9,033 bases of DNA from Rhodothermia bacterium (GTDB lineage: Bacteria; Bacteroidota; Rhodothermia; Rhodothermales; JABDKH01), in contig JAHHLP010000278.1 of NCBI GenBank assembly GCA_018679295.1, positions 1-9,033 of the forward strand, given 5' to 3'. Every line of letters begins with the position of its first letter. Position 1 is the stretch's first letter. Both the position numbers and the translations under genes were made by a program. Below the pieces are notes generated by a model. It saw only the letters and a program-made list of their open reading frames with translations. It had not been told where the DNA came from and made no database searches. Of the stretch, positions 6,541 to 9,033 are shown one piece after another.

Positions 6541-6896
6541 GACGATCTCGTGGTTGGTCGAAAGACGAAAGTTTCAAAACGCTTGCAGGTCGGACATATT
6601 GCCCACTGAGAATGACGTTGTTTGGAGGCCGAGTATACATTGACGCGTAGAGTCGTCTGACCGGTGCCCGCTGTCTCACACGGTGTGTCGGAGTCATCTT
6701 ACGAAGGGTCCATGATGACTCCTGCAAACCGCGCACGTCGCTGCGCATACTTATCGTCGGTGTGAGGATGTGATCTGTGCAGAATGGCGTTGCCCCTCCA
6801 TTGACTGTGCAGACGACTCGTCCCGAGTCAGCGGTCCTAACTGCATCACGCTTCGCGCCACCTTGATATCTGCTAACAAACAGAGGTGTATTGACC
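6541..6896. promoter_or_regulatory. Divergent intergenic region with several dyads
   Basis: A 356-base gap between the serine hydrolase (-) and the PKD-OmpA lipoprotein (+). On the minus strand, TATACT (6637-6632) matches the sigma-70 -10 box in 5 of 6 positions and would give a leader of about 85 bases, but no good -35 box lies upstream. Three dyads stand out: CACAC-G-GTGTG (6677-6687); GGAGTCATC/GATGACTCC (6690-6698 and 6714-6722, 9 bp perfect, 15-base loop); and GACTCG-TCC-CGAGTC (6815-6829). I see no tRNA, riboswitch or credible small gene. A minus-strand open frame crosses the whole gap, but only as a shadow of the flanking genes. Confidence 0.4.
6883..6888 (+). promoter_or_regulatory. 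Shine-Dalgarno that favours the GTG start of the PKD-OmpA gene
   Basis: GAGGTG at 6883-6888 lies 8 bases before GTG 6897, a normal spacing, but only 2 bases before the in-frame TTG at 6891. The start at 6897 gives a typical signal MKVRSKLW. The choice between 6891 and 6897 changes the protein by two residues. Confidence 0.6.
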
Positions 6897-7880
6897 GTGA
6901 AAGTGCGTAGTAAACTATGGATGCAGCCCCTCCTACTTCTTTTCATCGCGGGATTTGTATTCATCGCCACCGGCTGTGCCTCACTCAAGCCGGTGCAGGT
7001 GGTTGAAGTCTCCGGACCGGATTCACTCTTGACAAACGAAGAGGGAACGTTCACTGCGTCCGTCACTCCGGAGGCGACGCAGCCGGTTTCCGGCGTGTGG
7101 GACTTCGGGGACGGAACGAGAGCGGACACCCTGGTCGCGCAGCACAGTTATTCTGTAGCCGGCTTGTATGAGGTTACATTTACCGCATCGAATCGAAAGG
7201 GAGATGACACGGCCTCCGACTCCCGAAGCCTGGAGGTAGTGGTCGAAGAGCCGATTCGCGCTCCTTCGATCGTTTCGATCGACCACGATCCGATGAAGGT
7301 CGATACCAGAAGCAACGCCACCTTTTCAGCGCGGGTCGATGAGGATGCGCGAGAAGTAACCGGCTACTCATGGAGTATCGACGCAGATCCGGTTTCGTCT
7401 GAGAAGACCTTCTCACACACATTCCCGAACACGGGCGAATATGAGGTTGGGCTCACCGTTGCAAACACTGCGGGCTCCGACAGCCGCAGCGTGACTGTAG
7501 ACGTACATCCGTACGAGGCTGAGATCTGCCGCGATCTTACCGATCTGAACCCCGCCTTCTTCGATCGCAACAGTAGCGAATTGTCGGACGACACGCGCAA
7601 TGCGTTGATGGAGAACGTGGAGATCCTAAACGTATGTCCAAATACTTGTGTATCCGTAACTGGCTATGTGGACCCGAACGAGCGAAGAGCGGACGAACTC
7701 TCTAGCGCCAGGGCCAAGGTCGTTGAGGCCTTTTACACGGAGCAGGGAGTACCTGCAAGCCGCGTAGAGGCAGCAGGTGCGGGCCGCGTTGAAGGCGTGA
7801 GCCGAAAAGAGGGAGCCGCACAGTTCCGCAGGACCGACTCCACGCCGATGAGTTGTTCGGTTCTCGGTGACGCGTCATAA
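6897..7880 (+). CDS. Lipoprotein with two PKD domains and an OmpA-like C-terminal domain
   Basis: A 327-residue lipoprotein: basic n-region MKVRSKLW, hydrophobic core, lipobox ATGC (Cys27). Two PKD-type beta sandwiches follow: PKD1 about 34-116 with the signature WDFGDG (68-73) and HSYSVAGLYEVTFTASN (83-99); PKD2 about 123-203, more divergent, with YSWSID and HTFPNTGEYEVGLTVAN (174-190). Residues about 209-318 are OmpA-like: a strand-helix start (NPAFFDRNSSELSDDTRNAL), VTGYVDP with Asp259, SSARA with Arg272, GVPASRVEAAGAG, and a late FRRTDS in place of the usual NRRV. The Asp and Arg that bind diaminopimelate in OmpA and Pal appear to be present, so peptidoglycan anchoring from the outer membrane is likely, with the PKD pair as a spacer or protein-binding arm. 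Four cysteines lie in or beside the OmpA part (211, 247, 251, 320). It is transcribed alone and ends at a strong terminator. Confidence 0.9.
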   Translation: MKVRSKLWMQPLLLLFIAGFVFIATGCASLKPVQVVEVSGPDSLLTNEEGTFTASVTPEATQPVSGVWDFGDGTRADTLVAQHSYSVAGLYEVTFTASNRKGDDTASDSRSLEVVVEEPIRAPSIVSIDHDPMKVDTRSNATFSARVDEDAREVTGYSWSIDADPVSSEKTFSHTFPNTGEYEVGLTVANTAGSDSRSVTVDVHPYEAEICRDLTDLNPAFFDRNSSELSDDTRNALMENVEILNVCPNTCVSVTGYVDPNERRADELSSARAKVVEAFYTEQGVPASRVEAAGAGRVEGVSRKEGAAQFRRTDSTPMSCSVLGDAS

Positions 7881-7941
7881 TGACGTGACTGCGACTGGGT
7901 TGTGACGGCAAGGGCTCAGACACCCAGGATGTTTACACCCC

Positions 7942-7980
7942 AAATGCCGGGGCGGCTAGCGCTGCTCCGGCATTTCTTTT
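7942..7980 (+). terminator. Strong intrinsic terminator after the PKD-OmpA gene
   Basis: AAATGCCGG (7942-7950) pairs perfectly with CCGGCATTT (7967-7975), and the stem continues inward to 15 bp with two G-U pairs, closing on the 4-base loop TAGC. The tail CTTTT follows at once. It lies 62 bases after the stop codon. This is the clearest terminator in the window, and it separates the PKD-OmpA gene from the repeat-protein gene that follows on the same strand. Confidence 0.88.
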
Positions 7981-8017
7981 GTCTAAGCAGAACGCTATCA
8001 TCGAAAAGAGATCGTAC

Positions 8018-8073
8018 GGGTGTCCATATCGGACGCCCAATTGCGCTTTAAATACTGTAAGCGAGCCTATTCT
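8018..8073 (+). promoter_or_regulatory. Hairpin and possible promoter upstream of the repeat-protein gene
   Basis: GGGTGTCC (8018-8025) pairs with GGACGCCC (8031-8038) in an 8-bp stem with one G-U pair and loop ATATC; no T-run follows, so it is not a terminator. Nine bases later come TTTA (8047-8050) and, after 17 bases, TATTCT (8068-8073), a loose match to a Bacteroidota or sigma-70 promoter that would give a short leader before ATG 8098. The hairpin may be an operator. Low confidence. Confidence 0.25.
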
Positions 8074-8097
8074 TTCCCTAGAGACCCCTTTTTCGTC

Positions 8098-9033
8098 ATG
8101 AGAAATCGATTCTGCATATCACTCGCGGTCGGTCTATTACTTCTCCTAGGCCAAGATTCGCTTGGCCAGCAAGCCGAGATGTCATCGGAAGGAGCTCAAT
8201 ACCTTCAGCATGTTCAGCGCGTCGATGCGGCATTACATCGATTTGAGGTCCTGAAGCCGAGCATGCTGCGCTTTGATTCGGAGAGTCGGGATTGGGTCGT
8301 ACCCGCCGCCCGGTTTTCGAGCATCGCGAATACCTTTCTGCTCACCGAACAGATATCACAGGACTGGGACGCAACAGCCAACGACTGGGGCAATCAAAGC
8401 CGTATTTCATGGACGCGGAATTCGGCCGGCTTTGCTACTGAACAACTCATCGAGAGTTGGGACGACGTGGCAGGCGCGTGGACACCGGAAGGGCGAACCA
8501 CATTCACTCTGAATTCCCAAAACCGTGCTGAGGAAACGCTCACCGAGGGCTGGGATCCGGACGCGAATGGCGGTCAAGGCGGCTATGAAGCCGTCCAACG
8601 CGTGACATCAACGTTTGACGGTGACGGCAACACCCTCACACGAACAACAGAGATATGGGATGACGGGTCCGGAACGTGGATGCTCTGGAACCGCTCCACC
8701 ATGACTTACGAGAACGGCAACATGGTGCAGCAGGTCTTCGAATCATTCAATTTCTTCACCGGGATGTTTGGCCCGAGTCTGCGGACTAGCTTCGAGTACG
8801 ATGGCGCCGGCAACACGGTAAGTCGAGTCAGAGAGACCTATGACGACGCCATGAGCGCGTGGGAGAACTCGAGCCGCCGGTTGTGGACTTACGACAGCAA
8901 TGGCTTTGAAACAGAAGATCTGGAGCAGACTTGGGATGAGGTCGGTGGTGCGTGGGTGAACGACTACCGGGAGGTGACCACCTACGAAGGCACTCCGTCT
9001 AACCCTACGTCCGAAACCGTTACAGCCCAGGAC
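8098..9033 (+). CDS. Secreted protein with ~31-residue tandem aromatic repeats, 3' end cut by window edge
   Basis: The frame is open from ATG 8098 to the last base of the window: 312 residues and no stop. A signal peptide (MRNRFCISLAVGLLLLLGQD, cleaved near SLGQ-QAE) marks it as exported. From about residue 88 the chain is a tandem repeat whose leading aromatic falls at W90, W121, W152, W187, F217, Y248 and W279 (spacings 31, 31, 35, 30, 31, 31). A typical unit reads WDDVAGAWTPEGRTTFTL, then N-G/GN, then an acidic end (TE, IE, RE) before the next WD. The TYDSNGF and EYDGAGN stretches recall YD/RHS-type beta repeats. Secreted repeat proteins of this sort in Bacteroidota often end in a type IX secretion sorting domain; that part would lie outside the window. 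There is no Shine-Dalgarno before the ATG. The family is not named with certainty; adhesion or surface binding is a guess. Confidence 0.85.
   Translation, partial: MRNRFCISLAVGLLLLLGQDSLGQQAEMSSEGAQYLQHVQRVDAALHRFEVLKPSMLRFDSESRDWVVPAARFSSIANTFLLTEQISQDWDATANDWGNQSRISWTRNSAGFATEQLIESWDDVAGAWTPEGRTTFTLNSQNRAEETLTEGWDPDANGGQGGYEAVQRVTSTFDGDGNTLTRTTEIWDDGSGTWMLWNRSTMTYENGNMVQQVFESFNFFTGMFGPSLRTSFEYDGAGNTVSRVRETYDDAMSAWENSSRRLWTYDSNGFETEDLEQTWDEVGGAWVNDYREVTTYEGTPSNPTSETVTAQD
8359..9033 (+). repeat. Seven degenerate ~93-bp coding repeats
   Basis: The repeat array of the preceding gene at DNA level: seven units of 90-105 bases, each starting around a TGG GA(C/T), TTC AAT or TAT GAC codon pair. 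The units are well diverged in sequence, so the repeat is obvious in the protein but not as DNA identity, which points to an old expansion. The last unit runs off the window after TVTAQD, so further units probably follow. Confidence 0.75.

Noticed and set aside
6296..7129. A 277-codon minus-strand open frame across the 6541-6896 gap
   Set aside because: It overlaps the start regions of both the serine hydrolase and the PKD-OmpA gene, which have clear domains. Its translation is Arg-, Cys- and Thr-rich with no domain, typical of an antisense shadow.
8273..8512. A 79-codon plus-strand open frame at the right end
   Set aside because: It is out of frame with the long repeat-protein frame that is open from 8098 to 9033 and shows clear periodicity.
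8359..9033. The array considered as a CRISPR or non-coding DNA repeat
   Set aside because: The period exists only at protein level; units share little DNA identity and there are no spacers.
1..9033. Search for a defence system, toxin-antitoxin pair, prophage or insertion sequence
   Set aside because: No nuclease, helicase, methylase-restriction, integrase or transposase signature, and no target-site duplications, were found. The methyltransferase here is an alkyl-DNA repair enzyme, not a modification enzyme.

Overview
The window looks like ordinary chromosomal DNA of a marine or environmental bacterium of the Bacteroidota/Rhodothermota type (Rhodothermales- or Balneolales-like). This is an inference from mid-50s G+C, many exported proteins and lipoproteins with Bacteroidota-style signals (one with an acidic stretch right after the lipidated cysteine), PKD domains fused to an OmpA-like domain, several starts without a Shine-Dalgarno sequence, and a tandem-repeat secreted protein of a kind common in those phyla. 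No tRNA, rRNA, CRISPR array, transposase or phage gene was seen.

Layout, left to right: (1) a GHL10/DUF187 glycosyl-hydrolase lipoprotein (+), with its 5' end cut by the window edge; (2) a secreted protein made of two copies of a ~100-residue module (-); (3) the DNA repair protein O6-methylguanine-DNA methyltransferase, ogt (+); (4) a small helical secreted protein of unknown function (-); (5) an orphan lipoprotein (+); (6) a secreted class C beta-lactamase-type serine hydrolase (-); (7) a lipoprotein with two PKD domains and an OmpA-like C-terminus (+); (8) the first 312 residues of a secreted protein built from ~31-residue aromatic repeats (+), cut by the right edge.

The first seven genes alternate strand strictly, so each is probably its own transcription unit, with shared divergent regulatory gaps (2439-2764, 4015-4293, 6541-6896) and convergent ends (around 1524-1652, 3305-3429 and 5104-5147). 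A convincing intrinsic terminator follows gene 7 and another lies between genes 1 and 2. Other hairpins lack a U-tract and are reported with low confidence.

The genes do not form one pathway. Seven of the eight products are exported (three lipoproteins, four with ordinary signal peptides), so the common theme is the cell envelope and surface: a possible peptidoglycan-glycan hydrolase, a possible peptidoglycan-binding OmpA-like anchor, a serine hydrolase and several orphan secreted proteins. I see no complete undescribed system. The items most worth a second look are the duplicated-module protein, the repeat protein at the right edge, the serine hydrolase whose third-motif histidine is replaced, and the inverted repeat with Ada-box-like arms upstream of ogt.
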